Positions 43,852 to 50,606 of a stretch of DNA of 64,000 nucleotides are shown here, one piece after another. How positions within the stretch are numbered: position 1 is the stretch's first letter; every line of letters begins with the position of its first letter. Origin of the DNA: Nitrososphaerales archaeon (lineage in GTDB: Archaea > Thermoproteota > Nitrososphaeria > Nitrososphaerales > Gagatemarchaeaceae); assembly GCA_032906765.1 (NCBI GenBank), contig JAJTZB010000003.1, positions 141,072-205,071 on the forward strand, in the 5' to 3' direction. The notes under the pieces are model-generated. The model was given only the letters and a program-made list of their open reading frames with translations, was not told the origin of the DNA and searched no databases. A program made the translations under genes and the position numbers.

Positions 43852-44468
43852 GCCACCACCTGGATAACAAAGGGAAAAGTGGTAACCGCATATCCAGGGC
43901 CGACAGTGTCTGGCTGCAACACTTGTAGCCAGAGGGACTCGTTTCCTGCTTCGGTTGCCGAAACAAACACTACTACGGGGAAGGTTACGTGATTAGGACC
44001 TTCGGTTGTCTCTGGGAACGTGGTGCCTTGGGGATAAGCTACGGTGACACCTGATGGAAGCGAAGTAGACTTTTCAGTGAGTGGAGGCGCAAGGACGTCC
44101 TGATTGGGACTAGTCACAACAATCGTGAGCGCCCCTGAAGCTTGCGAATTGACACTGAAGAATAACATCGTAGAGTGTCCAGCGACTACGATGGTTGACG
44201 AATTAACTAATTGGACTTGCGCGGCATATCCATGTTCGGCTATCGTCGTCGTAAATTGGTGAGATTGGATGCCAGTTCCGTGGCCGACGAAGGCGACGGC
44301 CCCTACGACCATCAACGTAAGAATGAGTACTGACACGAAGACAAAGGCGGCATAATTGCTGCGCTGAACGCCGGCACCAGCACGACGGATTCCGTTAGGG
44401 ATGTGTGGGCCTGCAAGCCCGTATCCATAGAGCCGCCCTTGCCCGCGATTCTCCAACCGAACCTTCAC
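43848..44468 (-). CDS. Membrane-anchored extracytoplasmic protein, element cargo, unknown
   Basis: 206 residues. A basic N-terminus of ~36 residues precedes one membrane helix (YAAFVFVSVLILTLMVVGAVAFVG); the remaining ~140 residues are beta-rich with Thr/Ser/Val and resemble an Ig-like or CARDB-type extracellular domain, without a firm match. A TATA box 27 bases before the ATG makes it the first gene of a two-gene unit with the Cys-rich secreted protein. Confidence 0.6.
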   Translation of the reverse strand: MKVRLENRGQGRLYGYGLAGPHIPNGIRRAGAGVQRSNYAAFVFVSVLILTLMVVGAVAFVGHGTGIQSHQFTTTIAEHGYAAQVQLVNSSTIVVAGHSTMLFFSVNSQASGALTIVVTSPNQDVLAPPLTEKSTSLPSGVTVAYPQGTTFPETTEGPNHVTFPVVVFVSATEAGNESLWLQVLQPDTVGPGYAVTTFPFVIQVVA

Positions 44469-44489
44469 GCGTTCTTATCGTGGCAAAGC

Positions 44490-44499
44490 AGTTATTTAT
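44490..44499 (-). promoter_or_regulatory. TATA box of the element's secreted-protein pair
   Basis: Minus-strand CATAAATAAC is centred 27 bases from the ATG at 44468, fitting a leaderless transcript. From 44500 to 44835 no gene is supported. Confidence 0.5.
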
Positions 44500-44835
44500 G
44501 CCTTTCACATAGGACTTCGACGTGAATATCATGTGAATCCTAGCGTAATCTTGTTAAGAGGCCAGTATTGGCGGTCAAGTGCGCGGCACATAAACAATTA
44601 CGCCCTCTGACAGCCGTCTCGATAATCGTCCTCACTCTCATTCGCTCGATGGAGTTCGCCCTCCGTCCCCTCTTCCGCCCCGACTAATACATTCCTCCCA
44701 GGCCTGCCGGGGTGGAACAGGCATCTTCGCTACTTGGAAAATAGGAGGGTCTGTTCCTCCCTTCAATGGTACCCATACCAGAATCTCCTCTATCTTCCAA
44801 TCAGAGTTCATTCCACTCCCCCTTCTTGGCGAGCA

Positions 44836-45066
44836 CATACCAGCTGACGCCCCCCGAGTGAGCAGAGCGAGTGAGGGCCCCGCAGGGGTGAAGGCGAAGA
44901 ACGAGCGGAGGAGCAAAGAGGGGGGAGGGAGCCCCGACCGTGGGGAGGGGCGGAAGGCCGTGAGGAGCGAAGGAGCGAAGCGACCAAGCGACGGACACGG
45001 CGAGCGAAGTGAGGGGGTGAATTTGCGATGAGCGAAGTCCGAGCCTGAAGGGCGCCGGCTGGTATG
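44836..45066. repeat. Purine-rich tract bounded by 17-bp inverted repeats
   Basis: CATACCAGCTGACGCCC (44836-44852) pairs with GGGCGCCGGCTGGTATG (45050-45066): 15 Watson-Crick pairs, one wobble, one mismatch. The 197 bases between are strongly purine-biased and contain degenerate GAGCGAAG units near 44968-45037, plus short CCCC..GGGG hairpins. No frame is convincing. It could be a replication origin of the element, a structured RNA, or a fossil insertion. Confidence 0.5.
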
Positions 45067-45082
45067 GGCGAGCCTTCCTCGC

Positions 45083-46327
45083 TCAGAATGGAACCTTTAC
45101 TATCGCCTCTCCGTCTGGAAGGGAGGCGACGTACTCGAACCCTTGGCCTATGTACGACCTGACCTCTCCTATTGGAATTATCTTCTGCCTTGAGCCGTTG
45201 TCAGCCATCATTCCCGCTAACTTCTGCCTGACCAGGCTTTGAAGCTCCTCACTGCTCATCTCGTCTAGGTTCATCTTCTCGATGTCCTCTTTCTGGAACC
45301 CTGCCACTAATAGGAACTGCTCGTTGAAGGTTCTCTTGATCTGCTCTTCGGTTGCTGACTCGGTTTTTGTCGATAGAAGGGGCTCGCACTTCTTGTAAGC
45401 CTCCCTCATCTCCTCGATCATGGTGGGCGGGAGCCTGCCCTTGTTGGTTGAGTACCTGGCATCTATGTCTCCCTTGTGCCCCATCAGGAATTGAAGGTAG
45501 GGATGGGAGATCAGTCCTTTTGACTCGGCGATGATCATTCCAGTATCGCAGTAGGCTCTTAGGACATAGGGCCTCCGTGAAAAGCCCGCCTTTACAATCG
45601 CCTCCTTGATGTCCCTCGTCACCAGTGATGTCCTCAGGAACGCGTTCTTCTTCACTCCTCTTGGGTCGAATGCTAGAAGAGGGCTCTGAGGCGTTAGCTT
45701 CTCTCCATGCTTGACCCTCTCCTCCACGTATTCCTGAATGTACGTAATTGCCTCATCTCCCACGAATGTGAAGTATTGATGTCTGGCCTTGTTTAGCGGA
45801 TTCTTGATGCTGAGTATCGAGGGAACCTTACCGAAAGAGATTCCTTCGCCTGTAATCTTCGATTCTTTGAAGTCTCCGAGCCTTATTCCATCCGTGCCCG
45901 TGAAGTTACCCAAACTCTCAGGTCTCAATCCGCCCAGGGCCATCAGAGCGATGGACACTCTGCATCTGCGCGATGCCATCCTCAGAATCTTTGCAAGCTC
46001 CTCCTTGCTGGGCACTCTCTCATTCGCAATCGTGGGGGTCTCCGACCTTCCCTTGATATTCACCTTCAGCTTTACGTCAACGTTGTTGTAAGACAGCCAG
46101 GAGAGGATCACCTTCTTGAACCTCTGGATGTAGGAGCCTGCCTTTCCCTTCTTCTCCATCTCTCTTACAAAGTCCGTAAAGTCGTCCCTGAATCTCTTTG
46201 ATGGGCCATCCTTGAGAATCTCCTTCGGGTCGGCATGCACCAAGTCACAATAGAGGCCGAGCGTCCTGAGGTAAACCTCAGCCGTGATGGCTGAGTTAGC
46301 GGCCAGGTTATCGTGCCATCTGCTCAC
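45083..46327 (-). CDS. Tyrosine recombinase/integrase of the integrated element
   Basis: At least 414 residues. An N-terminal SAM-like DNA-binding domain (ITAEVYLRTLGLYCDL) is followed by a catalytic domain with ALGGLRPESL (Arg I), RPYVLRAYCDT (Arg II), FLMGHKGDID (His) and ARYSTNKG (nucleophile Tyr). The Gly-His and Arg-Tyr spacing is archaeal type. GTG 46327 is the first usual start, but the frame stays open upstream (KYGKYGDLLNDKDVSRW) into the tRNA-Arg gene, so the true N-terminus may be separated from its start by integration. Confidence 0.88.
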   Translation of the reverse strand: MSRWHDNLAANSAITAEVYLRTLGLYCDLVHADPKEILKDGPSKRFRDDFTDFVREMEKKGKAGSYIQRFKKVILSWLSYNNVDVKLKVNIKGRSETPTIANERVPSKEELAKILRMASRRCRVSIALMALGGLRPESLGNFTGTDGIRLGDFKESKITGEGISFGKVPSILSIKNPLNKARHQYFTFVGDEAITYIQEYVEERVKHGEKLTPQSPLLAFDPRGVKKNAFLRTSLVTRDIKEAIVKAGFSRRPYVLRAYCDTGMIIAESKGLISHPYLQFLMGHKGDIDARYSTNKGRLPPTMIEEMREAYKKCEPLLSTKTESATEEQIKRTFNEQFLLVAGFQKEDIEKMNLDEMSSEELQSLVRQKLAGMMADNGSRQKIIPIGEVRSYIGQGFEYVASLPDGEAIVKVPF

Positions 46328-46422
46328 GTCCTTATCGTTCAGTAGGTCGCCGTACTTCCCGTATTTGGCATGAGGTAGCTGGCAGAGGGGCGTTCTAATG
46401 AGGGATTCGCTTATGATTCTAA

Positions 46423-46442
46423 GCGGGCCCGGTGGGATTCGA
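46423..46442 (+). repeat. Right attachment-like site, 3' end of tRNA-Arg
   Basis: The tRNA acceptor and T-loop segment GCGGGCCCGGTGGGATTCGA is repeated almost exactly at 42981-43000. The two copies bracket the integrase and cargo genes, about 3.4 kb apart. Confidence 0.6.
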
Positions 46443-46511
46443 ACCCATGGTCTCTGACCTGATCTTCAGCTTCGAAGGCTGACGCCTTAATCCGTGCTAG
46501 GCTACGGGCCC
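46424..46511 (-). tRNA. tRNA-Arg(UCG) with 12 extra nucleotides before the T arm
   Basis: Acceptor GGGCCCG pairs with CGGGCCC, discriminator G; D stem GCCT/AGGC; anticodon stem TCAGC/GCTGA with loop CTTCGAA, anticodon TCG reading CGA. T loop TTCGAAT. Between AGATC (positions 44-48) and the T stem there are 12 extra bases that form a GGTC-AGA-GACC hairpin, making the gene 88 nt. It is either a very small intron or a class-II-like variable arm. The T stem has one A-C mismatch as written. CCA is not encoded. Confidence 0.8.
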
Positions 46512-46514
46512 GAG

Positions 46515-47579
46515 TTATTCCACCCGTCCGTCACTAATTAAGAGATGACCCCTGGCTATGTTCTCGGCAATCGGCTTCTCCACCAGCCCCTTGTCCGAGA
46601 CTATCGATGTGATGAGTTCAGGTGGGGTGGAGTCGAACGCAGGGTTCGAGACTGGCACTCCCTTGGGCGCCACCCTCCTCCCCCGTACCTTTGTCACTTC
46701 GTCGGGGCTCCTCTCTTCAATGATTACGTCGCCGTGGTCGTGTTTCAGGTCGAAGGTGGAGTACGGGGCGGCAGGGTGGAACGGAACGCCGTGCCTGGCA
46801 GAGAGGACCGCGATTTGGTAAGTCCCTATTTTGTTGAAGACGTAGCCGTCCCTCGTGATCCTGTCGGCTCCAACGATCACCTTGTCGACTCGACCGATGT
46901 TCATCATGTGCCCGACGGCCGTGTCAGAGATCAGGGTGCAGTCGATTCCGTCCCTTGCGAGCTCGAATGCCGTTAAGCGGGCCCCCTGGAGCGCCGGCCT
47001 TGTCTCGGGAACGATGACCTTGACCAGCTTTCCCTGTTCCTTGGCAGCCCTCACAACGCCGAGCGCGGTGCCGTACCCAACGGTGGCAAGCGCACCAGCG
47101 TTGCAATGGGTGAGAACCGTGTCGCCGTCCTCGATTAGGTCCGCGCCCACCTTGCCGAGTCTTCTGTTCACCTGAACGTCCTCCTCTTCCATCTTCATCA
47201 CCTCGGCCACGACGGCTTCCCTAGCCTCTCTTGCGGTGGTGGCCAAACTCGTCGAGGCGACGGCTCTCTCTATCCCCCAAAACAGGTTGACCGCGGTCGG
47301 CCTTGTGGAGCGGAGTATGGCGGCTGCGCCATCGAGCTCCTTCATCAGCTGGTCCTTGGTTGAGGCGCTGGAGTGGACCGCAGCCAGGGCGACTCCCATA
47401 GCAGCCGCGACGCCTATGGCCGGTGCACCCCGCACAACCATTCTCCGGATCGCGTCAGCGACGTCTTGGTACCTTCTGTACGACCGGTAGACCAGCCTGC
47501 GCGGCAGCATGGTCTGGTCAATCATCTTCACAGACGTGCCAGCCCACGTCACGGTCCTGAGCGTGAAGAAGTCTTCCAA
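46515..47579 (-). CDS. mtnA: S-methyl-5-thioribose-1-phosphate isomerase
   Basis: Converts MTR-1-P to methylthioribulose-1-P in methionine salvage; archaeal relatives can act on other ribose-1-phosphates. 354 residues of the eIF2B-like fold: VVRGAPAIGVAAAMGVAL, LTHCNAGALATVGYGTALG with the catalytic Cys, and VIVGADRITRDGYVFNKIGTYQ with the catalytic Asp. TTG start at 47579 keeps the family N-terminus LRTVTWAG. The stop lies three bases from the tRNA 5' end. Confidence 0.9.
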   Translation of the reverse strand: MEDFFTLRTVTWAGTSVKMIDQTMLPRRLVYRSYRRYQDVADAIRRMVVRGAPAIGVAAAMGVALAAVHSSASTKDQLMKELDGAAAILRSTRPTAVNLFWGIERAVASTSLATTAREAREAVVAEVMKMEEEDVQVNRRLGKVGADLIEDGDTVLTHCNAGALATVGYGTALGVVRAAKEQGKLVKVIVPETRPALQGARLTAFELARDGIDCTLISDTAVGHMMNIGRVDKVIVGADRITRDGYVFNKIGTYQIAVLSARHGVPFHPAAPYSTFDLKHDHGDVIIEERSPDEVTKVRGRRVAPKGVPVSNPAFDSTPPELITSIVSDKGLVEKPIAENIARGHLLISDGRVE

Positions 47580-47697
47580 CGGAAGGGCTGGACCTGCTCA
47601 TTACTCAAAAGCGTTTCCAGCGCCCTGGCCCCCTGTGTGCTAGCCAGCCACCCGCTAAAGGTTAATACCGTAACTGGGCTGGCGGGCAAAGAGGAAG

Positions 47698-48255
47698 ATG
47701 GAAAAGTCAGAGCAGGAGGAACAAACCCCACCGATTTCGGCCGAGGTGAAGGAAGGACGCATCATCGTCCCCGACCCCGGCAGGATTGGGGAGTTGGAGG
47801 AGTCGGGGTACGGCTCGAGAGAGGGAAAGAGCCTCGGGCTCAGGGACTACGAGGCTCTCTACCTGTTGCACACCAAGAAGCTTGACCTCAAGCGACACGG
47901 GGGCAAATCAGTCAGCTTCGAGGAGCTCGCGGAGGAGACGCAGAGGAGGGCTCGCGACTCCTGGACCAAGTTCATCATCTACCGGGACCTGAGGAGCAGG
48001 GGGTACATTGTGAGAGAGGGCTTCGGGTTCGGGACAGACCTCAGGGTCTACGAGAGAGGGGACTACCCGAAGAAGGCGGCAAAGTACGTAGTCTTCGCCC
48101 TTGACGAAGGGATAGAGAGGAGGGTCGACGACCTCCAGACGTCAGTGAAGGAGATGGCTAAGATGGGCAAGGAGGCGATCATAGCCGTCATAGAGAGGAG
48201 GGGCGAGGTCATCTACTACAAAGTTAGCAGGGCAAGATTCCAAGTGGAAACTTGA
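47698..48255 (+). CDS. endA: tRNA-splicing endonuclease subunit, catalytic His absent
   Basis: 185 residues. The N-terminal domain (EALYLLHTKKLDL) and C-terminal nuclease fold (YRDLRSRGYIVREGFGFGTDLRVYERG) match EndA. Tyr118 and Lys158 fit the catalytic Tyr and Lys, but the His of the usual HSKYLV motif is Ala (KKAAKYVVF, residue 127). This suggests a structural subunit needing a catalytic partner elsewhere, as in heterotetrameric enzymes, or an altered enzyme. The stop overlaps the TTG of the UbiA gene. Confidence 0.82.
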   Translation: MEKSEQEEQTPPISAEVKEGRIIVPDPGRIGELEESGYGSREGKSLGLRDYEALYLLHTKKLDLKRHGGKSVSFEELAEETQRRARDSWTKFIIYRDLRSRGYIVREGFGFGTDLRVYERGDYPKKAAKYVVFALDEGIERRVDDLQTSVKEMAKMGKEAIIAVIERRGEVIYYKVSRARFQVET

Positions 48256-49097
48256 GCCTGAGAACCGGCATAGAGATACTGCGTCCCGTCAACTGCGCGA
48301 TGATAGGCTTCGCTGTAATCGTGGGAGAGTTCGTCTCGAGGCCTCCCGGGATACCCCTCCTGCAAACTGCGCTGGGCTTCATGACCGGGTTCTTCCTCTG
48401 CGCGTACTCCATGGTCGTGAACGACGTCTATGACGTGGAGGTCGACAAAGTGAACAGGCCTGAGCGACCGATCCCAAGCGGGAGGATCACAGAACAGGGC
48501 GCCTCGCGGCTCTCCATCGTCGCCCTCCTCCTCGGAATCGCTTCCTCGGTGCTCGGCCTGAACCCGGTGGCCGTGGGGATTGCACTGCTCTACGCTCTCG
48601 TCTCCTGGCTGTACAACTCAAGGGCGAAGAAGGCGGGGTTCTCGGGGAACGTGATGGTCGCCTCCTCCCTCGCGATACCATTCATCTACGGCGGGGTCAT
48701 CTCGGGTGGCAGCGTCTTCAACTCCCTCCTGCTGATGATGGCGTTCACGTCGTTCTTCTCAGGCGTCGGGCGCGAAGTTGTGAAAGCCATGGCGGACATT
48801 GAAGGCGACGCGAAGCGCGGAATCAGCTCAGTTGCCTGGAGGCGGGGCTCCAAGACCGCGGCCGCCGTTGGGGCCGCCTTCTTCTTGCTCGCCGTCCTCA
48901 CGAGCTGGCTGCCTCTGGTTCTCGGCCTCGCGAACGGGATCTATACCTTCGGGGTGATCGTGCCCGACCTCGTGTTCGTCTACCTCGCTGCGTCCATACT
49001 GAGGGACTGGCAGCCGAAGAACGCTCACAGAGTGAAGAACACGGCGCTGCTCGGGATGCTGGCGGGGCTCTTCGTTTTCATAGGTGGCGCGGTCTGA
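48252..49097 (+). CDS. Geranylgeranylglyceryl phosphate prenyltransferase (DGGGP synthase), UbiA family
   Basis: Adds the second geranylgeranyl chain in archaeal membrane lipid synthesis. 281 residues with about eight to nine membrane helices; first Asp-rich motif NDVYDVEVDKVNRPERPIPSG, second KAMADIEGDAKRGI. TTG start overlaps the endA stop by 4 bases and its end overlaps rfcL by 14 bases. Menaquinone or heme prenyltransferase is an alternative, but motif spacing favours DGGGP synthase. Confidence 0.87.
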   Translation: MSLRTGIEILRPVNCAMIGFAVIVGEFVSRPPGIPLLQTALGFMTGFFLCAYSMVVNDVYDVEVDKVNRPERPIPSGRITEQGASRLSIVALLLGIASSVLGLNPVAVGIALLYALVSWLYNSRAKKAGFSGNVMVASSLAIPFIYGGVISGGSVFNSLLLMMAFTSFFSGVGREVVKAMADIEGDAKRGISSVAWRRGSKTAAAVGAAFFLLAVLTSWLPLVLGLANGIYTFGVIVPDLVFVYLAASILRDWQPKNAHRVKNTALLGMLAGLFVFIGGAV

Positions 49098-50292
49098 CTT
49101 GCTGACAGAGAGGCGCAGGCCGAAGCGGTTGGAGGACATGGTCGGGAACGAGGATGCCAGGACGAAGCTAGCAGCGTGGCTGACGAAATGGAAAGCAGGT
49201 TCCAAGGCAGCGCTCCTGGTGGGTCCCCCAGGCACAGGGAAGACGACGCTCGTCCACCTGCTCTCGGAGAAGCACGGGCTCAACCTCGTCGAGTTGAATG
49301 CCAGCGACTCGAGGACGAAGCAGAAGCTCTCGCGGAAGCTAGGCGAAATCCTCACCAGCACCAACCTCTTCGGTGAGAGGACGCTCATCTTCTTGGACGA
49401 GGTGGACGGTCTGGCCGGCAGAGCCGACTACGGGGCAGTCGAGTTCATCAGGGGCTCGGTCCGCGCAAGCGAGAACCCGATCGTAATGGCGGCCAACAAC
49501 CCGGACGCGGACGAGGTGAAGAAGCTCGCCAGCGTCGCAACTCGCATTGAGTTCGAACCCCCGTCCGTGAACGAGGTGTTGGTCTACCTCAGGAGGGTGG
49601 CAGAGGAAGAGGGCTTGGCGGTGGAGGACGGTAGGCTCTTCGCCATCGCCGAGTCGGCCAAGGGAGACATCAGGTACGCGCTGAACGCGCTGCAGAGCGG
49701 GCTTGCAGGGGGAAAGGATGAGGAGCTGACTGCCGCCAAGGCGCTGGACGCATTCTTCGAGGCTGCCGGCCGTAGGAAGGCGCTGGAGGCCCTGAGGGCT
49801 TATCCTGCCCAGCCGAGGGACAAGCTCAGGGACATCCTGGCAAGCGTGTCAAGGGCAAAGTTGCCTGAAGAAAAGAGGGCCCGTGCACTGGAGGTCCTTT
49901 CGAGGGCCGACGTGCTGATGGGCAGGATCATACGCGGTGGGAACTGGAGGCTCCTGAGGTATCTCGACGCCCTGCTCGCCTCCGACCTCAAGGTGGCGCT
50001 AAGCGGGGAGGTCGTCCGCTTCACGACGGACGGGGTCCCGTGGATGCTGCAACTGAGGATCTGGAACGACTCCAAGAAGATCAAGGAGATGGGCGACCTC
50101 GCGGGGCGCAGGCTTGGAATCAGCCGTAAGGGCTGGGCTGTCGAGGACTTCCCGTACATCGCGCGCCTGTGCGCCGACAAGGGCTTCAGGGAGGAACTCG
50201 TCAGGAGCCTGAACCTGGACGAGCCCTTCGAGAGCTTCTTGGCCAAGGAGTCGGTCAGGAAGGTCGGCACAGAGCGGAGCAGCAGGCGCTAG
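49084..50292 (+). CDS. rfcL: Replication factor C large subunit
   Basis: 402-residue AAA+ clamp-loader subunit: RRPKRLEDMVGNEDA, Walker A LLVGPPGTGKTTLVHLL, ELNASDSRTK, Walker B LIFLDEVDGLAG, and sensor region MAANNPD. The C-terminal part lacks a long PIP-bearing extension but ends in a basic tail. GTG start overlaps the UbiA gene. Works with RfcS (27.4 kb). Confidence 0.94.
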   Translation: MARSDLLTERRRPKRLEDMVGNEDARTKLAAWLTKWKAGSKAALLVGPPGTGKTTLVHLLSEKHGLNLVELNASDSRTKQKLSRKLGEILTSTNLFGERTLIFLDEVDGLAGRADYGAVEFIRGSVRASENPIVMAANNPDADEVKKLASVATRIEFEPPSVNEVLVYLRRVAEEEGLAVEDGRLFAIAESAKGDIRYALNALQSGLAGGKDEELTAAKALDAFFEAAGRRKALEALRAYPAQPRDKLRDILASVSRAKLPEEKRARALEVLSRADVLMGRIIRGGNWRLLRYLDALLASDLKVALSGEVVRFTTDGVPWMLQLRIWNDSKKIKEMGDLAGRRLGISRKGWAVEDFPYIARLCADKGFREELVRSLNLDEPFESFLAKESVRKVGTERSSRR

Positions 50293-50606
50293 CTGAACGA
50301 CCGCTGCAGCGGAGTCTCTGCGATCCTCTTCCACTCGGAGAGGAACCGGTACAGCGCCGCCACGAACGGGTTCGAGTGGTCGACCCTGAATATCCGTATC
50401 CTGTTGAACCTCTTCTCCGTTATGAGCCCTGACTTCGCAAGGAACTCGAGGTGGCGGGCCGTCGACGAGTGGGAGAGACCGGACCTGCGCGTTATCTCCG
50501 AGATGTTCAGCTCGCCGCTCTCCATCATCACAGTCAGCACCTTCGCCCTCCCGTAGGAGGAGAAGAGCCTCTCAACCTCTAACGTCTGCAACCATCCCCT
50601 TCTCAA
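50289..50606 (-). CDS. ArsR-like winged-helix regulator
   Basis: 105 residues. One winged helix: KVLTVMMESGELNISEITRRSGLSHSSTARHLEFLAKSGLITEK is a clear helix-turn-helix with wing, followed by a short C-terminal helical segment. No metal-binding Cys cluster. Overlaps rfcL convergently by 4 bases and the 3' end of cdc6 by 35 bases, so it is likely translated behind cdc6. The first in-frame start is used. Confidence 0.78.
   Translation of the reverse strand: MRRGWLQTLEVERLFSSYGRAKVLTVMMESGELNISEITRRSGLSHSSTARHLEFLAKSGLITEKRFNRIRIFRVDHSNPFVAALYRFLSEWKRIAETPLQRSFS

Noticed and set aside
44638-44998. Minus-strand frames within the purine-rich region
   Set aside because: Low-complexity Pro/Ser/Leu content produced by the purine bias; no start signal or motif.
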